A stretch of 15,515 nt of DNA from Pseudomonadota bacterium (GTDB taxonomy: Bacteria; Myxococcota; Myxococcia; Myxococcales; Myxococcaceae): contig JAFADT010000709.1 of the NCBI GenBank assembly GCA_023424585.1, forward strand, positions 1-15,515, in the 5' to 3' direction. Numbering within the stretch: the first letter of the stretch is position 1; each line of letters starts with the position of its first letter. Position numbers and translations under genes: made by a program. The notes beneath the pieces were generated by a model that saw nothing but the letters and a program-made list of their open reading frames with translations, did no database searches and was not told the origin of the DNA. This document shows positions 1 through 8,811 of this stretch, piece after piece.

Positions 1-794
1 ACGCGGAGATCCGCGGGGATGGGCGGGGGGGGGCGCACGTCCGGCGCGATGGCGCAGGCCCGGTAGGCGCGCAGCAGCTCGTAGAGGTGGAGGAAGCTCT
101 CCACGCGGCCGACCTCGGTGACGGAGACGCCGTGCGCGGCGAAGCGGGCGCTGTTGGCGCCGCCGTAGGGGTCGTCCCGCAGCCAGTCCACGAAGCGCTG
201 GCCCTCGAGGTCCTTCACGTCCAGGGCGCGGCGGGACGGGTGCGCGCGGGCGAGCGCGGACTCCGGCCCCGCGAGCACCACGAAGGACATGCGCAAGAGG
301 GACTCGGTGTCCACGCCCTCGTGCGGGGGCAGGGGCGTGAAGTCGAGCACCAGGTCCTGCTGCCGCGTCTGCACCTGCCGCATGAGCTCGTGCGAGCCAC
401 CGAAGCCCACCACCAGCTTGAGGTCCGTGGCGGCGGCGTCCTGCGCGATGCCGCCCAGCAGCGACATGGACAGCGTGGGGTTGAGGCCCAGGCGCAGGGT
501 GGGCTCCACGCGCGCCAGGTCCATCAGCCGCTTCATGTCCAGCTGGTGCAGCGGCGTCTGGGTGCCCGCGTAGAGGCGCTCCCCGCGCGCGGACAGTTGC
601 AGGCGCCGGCCCGGCCCCCGCTCCAGCAGGGCGGCGCCGTCCGCGAGCGCCTCCTCCAGGGCGCGGATGTGCTCGCTCACGACGGAGCGGGCCACGCCCA
701 GGTGCTCCGCGGCGGCCTCGATGCTGCCGGCCTCCACGGCGGCGGTGAAGGACTCGAGCCAGACCAGGTGTCGCTGGAGCTTGCGCGGGGGCAT
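1..794 (-). CDS. LysR-family transcriptional regulator, C-terminus cut by window edge
   Basis: The minus frame from the ATG at 794 stays open to the window edge, giving 264 codons without a stop. The N-terminus (residues about 6-66) is a typical LysR winged helix-turn-helix: a hydrophobic helix around LVWLESFTAAVEAGSIEAAA, then HLGVARSVVSEHIRALEEAL as turn and recognition helix, and a wing ending near LSARGERLY. The rest (about residue 85 onward) reads as the periplasmic-binding-like effector domain, with segments such as LRLGLNP and FVVLAGPES. LysR proteins are about 300 residues, so roughly 35-40 C-terminal residues are missing. The start lies 13 nt after the stop of the upstream dehydrogenase gene on the same strand, so the two are probably co-transcribed. 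The ribosome site before 794 is weak. That this protein regulates the dehydrogenase is inference from position only; LysR regulators more often regulate a divergent gene. Confidence 0.88.
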   Translation of the reverse strand, partial: MPPRKLQRHLVWLESFTAAVEAGSIEAAAEHLGVARSVVSEHIRALEEALADGAALLERGPGRRLQLSARGERLYAGTQTPLHQLDMKRLMDLARVEPTLRLGLNPTLSMSLLGGIAQDAAATDLKLVVGFGGSHELMRQVQTRQQDLVLDFTPLPPHEGVDTESLLRMSFVVLAGPESALARAHPSRRALDVKDLEGQRFVDWLRDDPYGGANSARFAAHGVSVTEVGRVESFLHLYELLRAYRACAIAPDVRPPPPIPADLR

Positions 795-807
795 GGGGCC
801 GGACGCG

Positions 808-1629
808 CTAGAGGAAGAAGTCGGGCAGCAGCTCCGCGCCGGGGACGGACTGGTACGCGTCGAGGTTCGTGACGCCCGCGGCGCGCAGCACGTCCTCGTC
901 GATGCAGAAGTTCCCGGTGAAGGAGCGGCTGGGCTTGGTGAGGATGGCGTAGGCGGCGTCCGCCATGATCTCTGGCTTGCGGCTGCCTTTGAGGGTGTCC
1001 TCGCCGCCCAGCAGGTTCTGCACGGCGGCGGTGGCGATGACGGTGCGCGGCCACAGCGTGTTGACGGCGATGCCGTCGTCCTTGAGCTCCTCCGCCATGC
1101 CCAGGGCGCACAGGCTCATGCCGTACTTGGCGATGGTGTAGGCCACGTGGGGGCCGAACCAGCGCGGCTCCATGTTGAGCGGCGGCGAGTTGTTGAGGAT
1201 GTGCGGGTTGGAGGACTTCTTGAGGTGCGGGATGCACGCCTGCGAGCACGCGAAGGTGCCGCGCGTGTTGATGCCGTGCATCAGGTCGAAGCGCTTGAGC
1301 GGCGTGTCCAGGGTGCCGGTGAGGCTGATGGCGCTGGCGTTGTTCACCAGGATGTCGATGCCGCCGAAGGTCTCCACCGCCTTGGCGACGGCGGCGTGGA
1401 TCTGCGCCTCGTCGCGGATGTCCACCACGCAGGGGAGGGCCTTGCCGCCGGCCTCTTCAATCTCCTTCGCGGCCGAGTAGATGGTGCCGGGCAGCTTGGG
1501 GTGCGGGTCGGTCGTCTTGGCGGCGATGACGATGTTGGCGCCGTCGCGGGCCGCGCGCAGCGCGATGGCCTTGCCGATGTCGCGGCTGGCGCCGGTGATG
1601 AAGAGGGTCTTGCCTTGGAGGTTGGACAT
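808..1629 (-). CDS. HSDL2-like short-chain dehydrogenase/reductase (SDR)
   Basis: This is a Rossmann-fold NAD(P)(H)-dependent oxidoreductase of classical SDR type, 273 residues from the chosen start. Visible motifs are the cofactor loop TGASRDIG (12-19), NNAS (96-99), and a catalytic set N121, S148, Y164 and K168 (YTIAK). The stretches IAAKTTDPHPKLPGT, AYTIAKYGMS and SFTGNFCIDE strongly resemble the dehydrogenase half of hydroxysteroid dehydrogenase-like protein 2. The C-terminal SCP2 lipid-transfer domain of animal HSDL2 is absent; the protein stops right after LLPDFFL. Family knowledge suggests a role in fatty-acid or sterol-like metabolism, but the substrate cannot be read from the sequence. 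The ATG at 1629 is preferred over 1638 because a GAGG box lies 9 nt before it but directly touches the upstream ATG. Odd point: the usual TGxxxGIG loop has Asp17 in place of the middle Gly. A LysR gene follows 13 nt downstream. Confidence 0.92.
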   Translation of the reverse strand: MSNLQGKTLFITGASRDIGKAIALRAARDGANIVIAAKTTDPHPKLPGTIYSAAKEIEEAGGKALPCVVDIRDEAQIHAAVAKAVETFGGIDILVNNASAISLTGTLDTPLKRFDLMHGINTRGTFACSQACIPHLKKSSNPHILNNSPPLNMEPRWFGPHVAYTIAKYGMSLCALGMAEELKDDGIAVNTLWPRTVIATAAVQNLLGGEDTLKGSRKPEIMADAAYAILTKPSRSFTGNFCIDEDVLRAAGVTNLDAYQSVPGAELLPDFFL

Positions 1630-1821
1630 GGGCCGCATCCTCGCTCAATCGCGAGGCGCCGCAATGCCCGGGGCGGTCGAAACCGGCCGCCCGTCAACGG
1701 TGTCAGCCAATGCCAGGCCATGTCCCCTCGGCGGTGGCGTGGCGCATCCCGGCGCGACAGTAGGGGTTGACGGCACCCAGCGTGTGAAGACCGCGGGGGG
1801 GCGCTGATCTAGGGTGGATCC

Positions 1822-4506
1822 ATGCGACTGCTCCCACTCCTCGTCCTGGTGGCGCTGACCGTCCGCTGTGCCCACGCGCCGGAGGCCGCGCCGCCAGTCT
1901 CCGCGCCCGCTGCCGTCTCCTGGCCGGAGGCCCTGCCTCCCGCGCTGCGGCTGCCGGACACCGTGCGGCCCGTGCACTACGCGCTGGACCTGAAGCTCGT
2001 GCCCACGGAGGCCACCTACCCGGGCAGCGTCACCATCGACGTGGAGGTCCGTGAGCCGGTGCGTCAGGTGTGGCTGCACGCGCAGGACCTGGAGGTGACG
2101 CGGGCTCGCGTCACGGCGGGGGGCCGCACGTTCGACGCGAAGCCTGTCACCGCGACCGAGGGCCGGCTGGGCTTGCTGCTGCCGGAGGAGCTGCCCGTGG
2201 GGAAGGCCCAGCTCCTGCTGGACTTCACCGGCCAGGTGGACCGCGAGCGCAGCCAGGGCCTCTATGGGGTGGCGGAGGGCGGCGAGTCCTACCTCTACAC
2301 GTTCTTCGAGCCCATCGACGCGCGCCGCGCCTTCCCTTGCTTCGACGAGCCGACGTTCAAGGTGCCGTGGCGCCTGCGCTTCACCGTGAAGGCCGGACAC
2401 GTGGCGCTGGCCAACCACCCCGTCGTGTCGCGCGAGCCGCTTCCGGACGGCCTGGAGCGCGTCACCTTCGCGGAGAGCAAGCCCATGCCCAGCTACCTCG
2501 TGGCCTTCATGGTGGGGCCGTTCGACGTGGTGGAGGCGGGCGCCGTGGGGCGCACGAACGTGCCGCTGCGCTTCATCGTGCCCAAGGGGCGGGGCGCGGA
2601 GACGCGCTTCGCCGCGAGCGTCACCCCGCGCATCGTGAAGGGCCTGGAGGACTTCTTCGACCAGGCGTACCCCTACGAGAAGCTGGATGTGGCGGTGGTG
2701 CCCCGGTACTGGGGCACCATGGAGCACCCGGGCATCGTCGCGCTCGGGCAGTCGCTCACGCTCATCCCGCCTGGCGAGGAGACGCTGGCCCGCCGCAGGT
2801 CCTACACCACCATCGCCAACCATGAGCTGGGGCACTACTGGTTTGGCGACGTCGTCACCTGCTCGTGGTGGAACGACATCTGGCTGAACGAGTCCTTCAC
2901 CTCGTGGCTGGACCGGCAGACGGTGGACCGGCTGGAGCCGTCCTGGGACTTCCAGCAGGAGCACGCGCTGGCCGCGAGGCGCTCCGCGCTGGCCGCGGAT
3001 CTGCTGGAGGTGGCGCTCCCCGTGCGCAAGCCGGTGGCGAGCAACGACGACATCGTCGGCTCGTTCGACAACGGGACGACGTATAGCAAGGGCGCGTCCG
3101 TCATCGCCATGTACGAGGCGTGGCTGGGGCCGGAGCGCTTCCGCGACATCCTCCGCGGCTATGTCCGCAAGCACGCGTGGCAGGTCGCGACGATGGAGGA
3201 CTTCCTCGCGGACCTGTCCCAGGCCGCTGGACCGGAGGTGGCGAAGTCGTTTGGTGGGTTCATCGAGCGCAGTGGGGCGCCGCGCATCACCGCAGAGCTG
3301 TCGTGCCCGGCGGGCGGCGCTCCGTCGGTGAAGCTGTCCCAGGAGCGCTACCTGCCCGTGGGCTCCAAGGCGGACTCGCGGCGGGAATGGCTGGTGCCGG
3401 TGTGTCTGCGCGTGGGGACGGGCGCGCAGTCGTCGCGGGTGTGCTCGATGTTGCAGGGGCCTTCCGCGGAGGTGGCGCTGCCCGTGAAGCAGTGCCCGGC
3501 GTGGGTGCTGCTCAACGCGGGCGGCATGGGGTACTACCGCGGGGGCTACACCCGCGAGCAGTTGACGAAGCTGCTCGCGACACCGGCTGCCGCCTTCACG
3601 CCCGCCGAGCAGGTGTCGCTCTGGGGAGACGTGGACGCGGCGGTGACTCGGGGCGACCTGCCGCTGGGCGAGGCGCTGAAGGCGGTGCCCGCTTCCGCGA
3701 AGTCGACGAACCGCCTGGTGGTGCAGGGGGGCGCCTCGCTGCTCGCCCAGGTGCGCGTGGATCAGCTCACGCAGGAGGAGCGTCAGCGCTTCCGCGCCTG
3801 GGTGGCGTCGCTCTACTCCGCCCGAGCGCGGGCGATGGGGTGGGTGCCGAAGCCGGGCGAGGATGACTCCGTGAAGGAAGCGCGCTCGCTGTTCCTCCGG
3901 CTGGCCGGCGGGCTGGGAGATGACCCTCGGCTGGCGAAGGAAGCGCTGCCCCTGGTGCGCGCGTGGCTGGCGGACCGGAAGTCGGTGGATCCGGAGGCGT
4001 TCAGCAGCGCGCTGCCCCGGGCGGCGACGCACGGCGATGCGGCGCTCTTCGACGCGCTGCTGGAGGCCGCGAAGAAGGAGCAGGACCGCACCGAGCGCAC
4101 CCGGCTGCTGACCTCGCTGGTGTACTTCCAGAACCCGGACCTGCTGGGGCGGGCGCTGGGGCTGGTGGTCTCGCCGGACTTCGACGTGCGGGACACGCTG
4201 ATCCTCCTCCGGCTGGCGCTGATGTCACCGGAGTCGCAGGCGCTGGCGTGGAAGTTCTACCAGGCGCACTTCGACGCGCTGACGCAGCGGCTGCGCTCGG
4301 ATGATCTGGGCCGGCTGATCGGCGAGACGGGGAACCTCTGCGACGCCAGCGCGCTGGCGCAGGTGGAGACCTTCCTCACGCCTCGCGTGGGCAACATCGA
4401 GGGCGGCCCGCGCTCGCTCGCCCGGGCGCTGGAGTCCATCCGCCTGTGCATCGAGTCCCAGAAGGTCCAGGCCCCGAGCGTCAAGGCGTTCCTCCGCGCC
4501 CGGTGA
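1822..4506 (+). CDS. M1-family zinc metallo-aminopeptidase, exported
   Basis: This 894-residue protein would remove N-terminal residues from peptides, probably outside the cytoplasm. An N-terminal hydrophobic leader (LLPLLVLVALTV) precedes Cys16, followed by an Ala/Pro linker. The residues before this Cys (TVR) are not a good lipobox, so Sec export is clearer than lipidation. The M1 core spans about residues 45-490. Zinc ligands are H334 and H338 of HELGH and E357, giving the HExxH-x18-E pattern. Y421 in TTYSKGA is the expected transition-state Tyr. The substrate-amine loop reads GTMEH (298-302) rather than the usual GxMEN. A long helical C-terminal part (about 540-894) matches the ERAP1_C-like region of larger M1 enzymes. 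The start is supported by an AGGGTGG box just upstream. The stop lies 18 bp from the stop of the converging small gene. It is probably monocistronic; no convincing -10 box was seen. Confidence 0.95.
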   Translation: MRLLPLLVLVALTVRCAHAPEAAPPVSAPAAVSWPEALPPALRLPDTVRPVHYALDLKLVPTEATYPGSVTIDVEVREPVRQVWLHAQDLEVTRARVTAGGRTFDAKPVTATEGRLGLLLPEELPVGKAQLLLDFTGQVDRERSQGLYGVAEGGESYLYTFFEPIDARRAFPCFDEPTFKVPWRLRFTVKAGHVALANHPVVSREPLPDGLERVTFAESKPMPSYLVAFMVGPFDVVEAGAVGRTNVPLRFIVPKGRGAETRFAASVTPRIVKGLEDFFDQAYPYEKLDVAVVPRYWGTMEHPGIVALGQSLTLIPPGEETLARRRSYTTIANHELGHYWFGDVVTCSWWNDIWLNESFTSWLDRQTVDRLEPSWDFQQEHALAARRSALAADLLEVALPVRKPVASNDDIVGSFDNGTTYSKGASVIAMYEAWLGPERFRDILRGYVRKHAWQVATMEDFLADLSQAAGPEVAKSFGGFIERSGAPRITAELSCPAGGAPSVKLSQERYLPVGSKADSRREWLVPVCLRVGTGAQSSRVCSMLQGPSAEVALPVKQCPAWVLLNAGGMGYYRGGYTREQLTKLLATPAAAFTPAEQVSLWGDVDAAVTRGDLPLGEALKAVPASAKSTNRLVVQGGASLLAQVRVDQLTQEERQRFRAWVASLYSARARAMGWVPKPGEDDSVKEARSLFLRLAGGLGDDPRLAKEALPLVRAWLADRKSVDPEAFSSALPRAATHGDAALFDALLEAAKKEQDRTERTRLLTSLVYFQNPDLLGRALGLVVSPDFDVRDTLILLRLALMSPESQALAWKFYQAHFDALTQRLRSDDLGRLIGETGNLCDASALAQVETFLTPRVGNIEGGPRSLARALESIRLCIESQKVQAPSVKAFLRAR

Positions 4507-4524
4507 GCCGTCCGGGCGAGCGTC

Positions 4525-4926
4525 TCAAGGCCCATAGGGACACAGCTTCAGCATCTCCGCGATGGGTGGGCGGCAGAGCTGCAGGAGCTGTGTCTCGTCC
4601 AGGAACGAAGACCTCCGCGCCTTGAGGTAGCAGGACGCGGGATCATCCGAGGGCGTGGCGTACTGACAGAGCTGGAGCGCCTGGGGGTCCGCGAGGAAGC
4701 CGCTCTCCTGGACCCGCAGGAAGCACCGCGCGGGGGTGTCGGAGCGGGCACCCTGGCAGAGCTGGGCCGCGACGCTCTCGCTCACTCCGCTGCCCTCGCG
4801 CGCCGCCTGGAAGCAGGAGTATTGCGGCGCGCCCTGGGGTGGTTCTTCCAGCTGTCCCACCGCTGGAAGCCCGAGCAGCCCGGCCGCCAGCCCCCAGCAT
4901 CGTCTCCAATGGCCTCGCTTCATCAT
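4525..4926 (-). CDS. secreted protein with three Cys-x18-Cys tandem repeats
   Basis: Function is not recognised. The 133-residue product starts with a basic segment and a hydrophobic core (WGLAAGLLGLPAVG), so it is probably exported by Sec. The mature part is almost entirely three tandem units of 30-31 residues. Each begins CF or CY and has its second Cys exactly 19 positions later, in the context QLC: CFQAAREG...QLC, CFLRVQES...QLC and CYLKARRS...QLC. Linkers of 10-11 residues carry an SDxPA-like turn (SDTPAR, SDDPAS). A seventh Cys follows ten residues after the last unit. The pattern suggests short paired helices pinned by disulfides. The start at 4926 has an AGGGGG box 6 nt upstream; an ATG at 4923 is an alternative. 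It converges with the aminopeptidase gene, and a 172-bp gap separates it from the next gene upstream. Confidence 0.75.
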   Translation of the reverse strand: MMKRGHWRRCWGLAAGLLGLPAVGQLEEPPQGAPQYSCFQAAREGSGVSESVAAQLCQGARSDTPARCFLRVQESGFLADPQALQLCQYATPSDDPASCYLKARRSSFLDETQLLQLCRPPIAEMLKLCPYGP

Positions 4927-5098
4927 GCACCCCCTGCGGAAGGTAGGGGAGGCATGGCCCGGATGGGAGGGACGGGCGGGGGGACGGCCGTCATGCGCCG
5001 GCTGCTTCAGCCGTGCACGGAGCGGCGGTCGGCGGGCACGGCCGCCCGGTCATTCAGGCCGGAGGGGAGGCATCGGATGAACCGGAGGCCACGCCGCT

Positions 5099-5569
5099 TC
5101 ACCGGGGGGAGGCGTGCCGAGCCCAGAGGATGTCCCAGGGCCAGTCCGGGAAGGTCTCCTGGGGCGTGGTGATCCGCGCCAGCACCTGGGTGGCGGCGAC
5201 CTGGGCGCCCTGGCGCCGCGCCTCGTTGAACAGCTGCGTGCGCAGGCCGGGCCCGTCCACCCAGGCCGCGAACAGCAGGCCTGACTCCCCCACGGGCTCG
5301 GGCGGGGACAGGTCCGGAGCGCGAGGCTCGAGTCCCCAGGACTCCAGGACGTCCTCATACACCTCGTCCAGGTCCATCATCACCACGTGGACGCCTCGCG
5401 CACCGCAGGGGCAATCCCAGCCCAGGTCTCCCTCCAGCAGGCCCGAGGAGAGCGACCGTGCGGGGGCGAGCGCGCCGCACAGGCCACACCTCACCGGGGC
5501 CGTGCTTCGCACGCTTCGGCTCTGTTCATCCAGGGTGAGGTGAAGCACCTCCGTGGGGTCGTTCTTCAT
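5099..5569 (-). CDS. hypothetical protein with N-terminal zinc-ribbon-like Cys pairs
   Basis: Function is not recognised. The product is 156 residues, with no signal peptide or membrane segment, so it is probably cytoplasmic. The N-terminal third holds C28-x2-C31 (CGLC) and C53-x-C55 (CPCG), spaced like a small zinc ribbon although the second pair is tighter than usual. The remainder is acidic and then mixed, with DLDEVYEDVLESWGL near the middle and a Trp-rich end (PDWPWDILW). Third codon positions are strongly G/C in this frame, which supports a real gene. No clear Shine-Dalgarno box precedes the ATG at 5569, so the start is uncertain. It lies 134 bp downstream of the UvrA-like gene on the same strand. 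Co-transcription with it is possible but not shown. Confidence 0.72.
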   Translation of the reverse strand: MKNDPTEVLHLTLDEQSRSVRSTAPVRCGLCGALAPARSLSSGLLEGDLGWDCPCGARGVHVVMMDLDEVYEDVLESWGLEPRAPDLSPPEPVGESGLLFAAWVDGPGLRTQLFNEARRQGAQVAATQVLARITTPQETFPDWPWDILWARHASPR

Positions 5570-5703
5570 GCGTTCATGCGGACGACCCGTTCCAGCGCGG
5601 AGATGAGCTGCATGCGTGTCATTGCGAGAGGTGGCTCTTGGAAGAGTCTACAGATACCGGGGCCGGCGCGGGGCCGCCTCCCGACACTGTCCGGGCCTCC
5701 GGC

Positions 5704-8150
<2,447 letters not shown>

Positions 8151-8154
<4 letters not shown>

Positions 8155-8480
8155 GGGTCCATCTTCTCCAGCAGTTGTTCGAGGCGATCGACGTGCTCCG
8201 ACCAGAACGCGCGGTAGTGCGCGATCCAGTCGATGAGCGGCTTCAGCCCGCGCGGATCCACCCGGTAGTAGGTGCAACGTCCTGCACGCCGGCCCTTCAC
8301 CAGACCGGCGCCCTTCAAGGCCGCGAGGTGCTGGGAGACCGCGGGCTGCGAGATGTCGAATCGCGCCGTGAGGTCCTTCACCGCCGCTTCGCCACGCGCG
8401 AGTGACTGGAGAATCGCCCGGCGGTTCGGGTCCGCCAGCGCCTGGAAGAGCTTGTTCTCGGCCACGGCCACGCGCTGCAT
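8151..8480 (-). CDS. ArsR-family transcriptional repressor
   Basis: This 109-residue winged helix-turn-helix protein begins with the typical FQALADPNRRAILQSL helix. It continues with VKDLTARFDISQPAVSQHLAALKGAGLV as the DNA-binding helices and a wing GRRAGRCTYYRVDP. The tail HYRAFWSEHVDRLEQLLEKM is characteristic of the ArsR subgroup that lacks the classical metal-binding CxC motif. The only Cys (in GRCTYY) argues against a simple arsenic sensor; the inducer is unknown. The gene overlaps the UvrA-like gene by 4 bp. Its own promoter contains a perfect palindrome, so autoregulation of the two-gene operon is the simplest reading. There is no Shine-Dalgarno box before the ATG at 8480, and the predicted transcript starts at or next to this ATG. 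Confidence 0.95.
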
Positions 8481-8486
8481 GCGCGA

Positions 8487-8515
8487 CGCATAAGCTGATG
8501 CTTATGGGTAGTCAA
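8487..8515 (-). promoter_or_regulatory. predicted leaderless sigma-70-type promoter of the arsR-uvrA-like operon
   Basis: On the minus strand, TTGACT (8515-8510) is a 5/6 match to a -35 box. A spacer of exactly 17 bp follows, then TATGCG (8492-8487) as a weak -10. The -10 ends six bases before the arsR ATG, so transcription should begin at about the A of the start codon. This agrees with the missing ribosome-binding site. Seen in sequence; start site inferred. Confidence 0.6.
8489..8506. promoter_or_regulatory. ArsR operator palindrome
   Basis: CATAAGCTGATGCTTATG is a perfect inverted repeat with 7-bp arms and a 4-bp centre. It covers the promoter-proximal half of the spacer and part of the -10 box of the arsR promoter, so a bound dimer would block RNA polymerase. 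AT-rich arms in a very GC-rich region make chance less likely. That ArsR is the binder is inferred from position and family habit. Confidence 0.75.
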
Positions 8516-8643
8516 GCATGCAGGGCGCGGCCCCACGTCCAGACCGTTCCAGCCGTGATCGCGGCGTGTCTGCTGGGGGCCGCCGGCGCCGAGGTCGAGC
8601 CGTGGACCCTCGACGGTTTCACCTGCTGGCTCGGGCCGGCGAA

Positions 8644-8678
8644 ACACGAGCGGCGGTGGTGGGCCGCCGGGCTCGTGT
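8644..8678. repeat. inverted repeat, 13-bp stem
   Basis: ACACGAGC (8644-8651) plus GGCGG (8652-8656) pair with CCGCC (8664-8668) and GCTCGTGT (8671-8678). The loop is 7 nt and there is a 2-nt bulge. It lies inside the decayed coding stretch beyond the lipoxygenase stop. A role in RNA folding or termination is possible but not shown. Confidence 0.5.
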
Positions 8679-8747
8679 CCGCCGATGATGTCACCCCCCG
8701 GGTCGCGGTCACCGGACCGCGGGTTCCGCGCGAAGCGCTCGGGGGGG

Positions 8748-8806
8748 CTGCTCGCCGCTGGCGCGGCCCGCGTCGAGGACGCGTCCGCGCGCGAGCGGCG
8801 GAGCAG
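8748..8806 (-). terminator. nested 24-bp stem-loop beyond the lipoxygenase stop
   Basis: Four nested arms pair perfectly: CTGCTC/GAGCAG (8748-8753 with 8801-8806), GCCGCT/AGCGGC (8754-8759 with 8794-8799), GCGCGG/CCGCGC (8761-8766 with 8785-8790) and CGCGTC/GACGCG (8769-8774 with 8778-8783). A GAG loop closes the tip. It starts 6 bp past the lipoxygenase stop in the transcribed direction. A C-run rather than a U-run follows on the minus strand, so it would be a Rho-dependent or RNA-stabilising hairpin rather than a classical intrinsic terminator. Confidence 0.5.
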
Positions 8807-8811
8807 CGCGC

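Noticed and set aside
1767..1772. TTGACG as a -35 box for the aminopeptidase gene
   Set aside because: No -10-like sequence lies 16-18 bp downstream.
1645..4032. Long minus-strand open frame opposite the aminopeptidase gene
   Set aside because: Its protein is Arg/His/Gln-rich low-complexity sequence with no motif. High GC leaves antisense frames open; the plus frame has clear M1 motifs.
4946..5073. Direct repeat GGGGAGGCAT at 4946-4955 and 5064-5073
   Set aside because: Only 10 bp, G-rich, with no related structure; consistent with chance in this composition.
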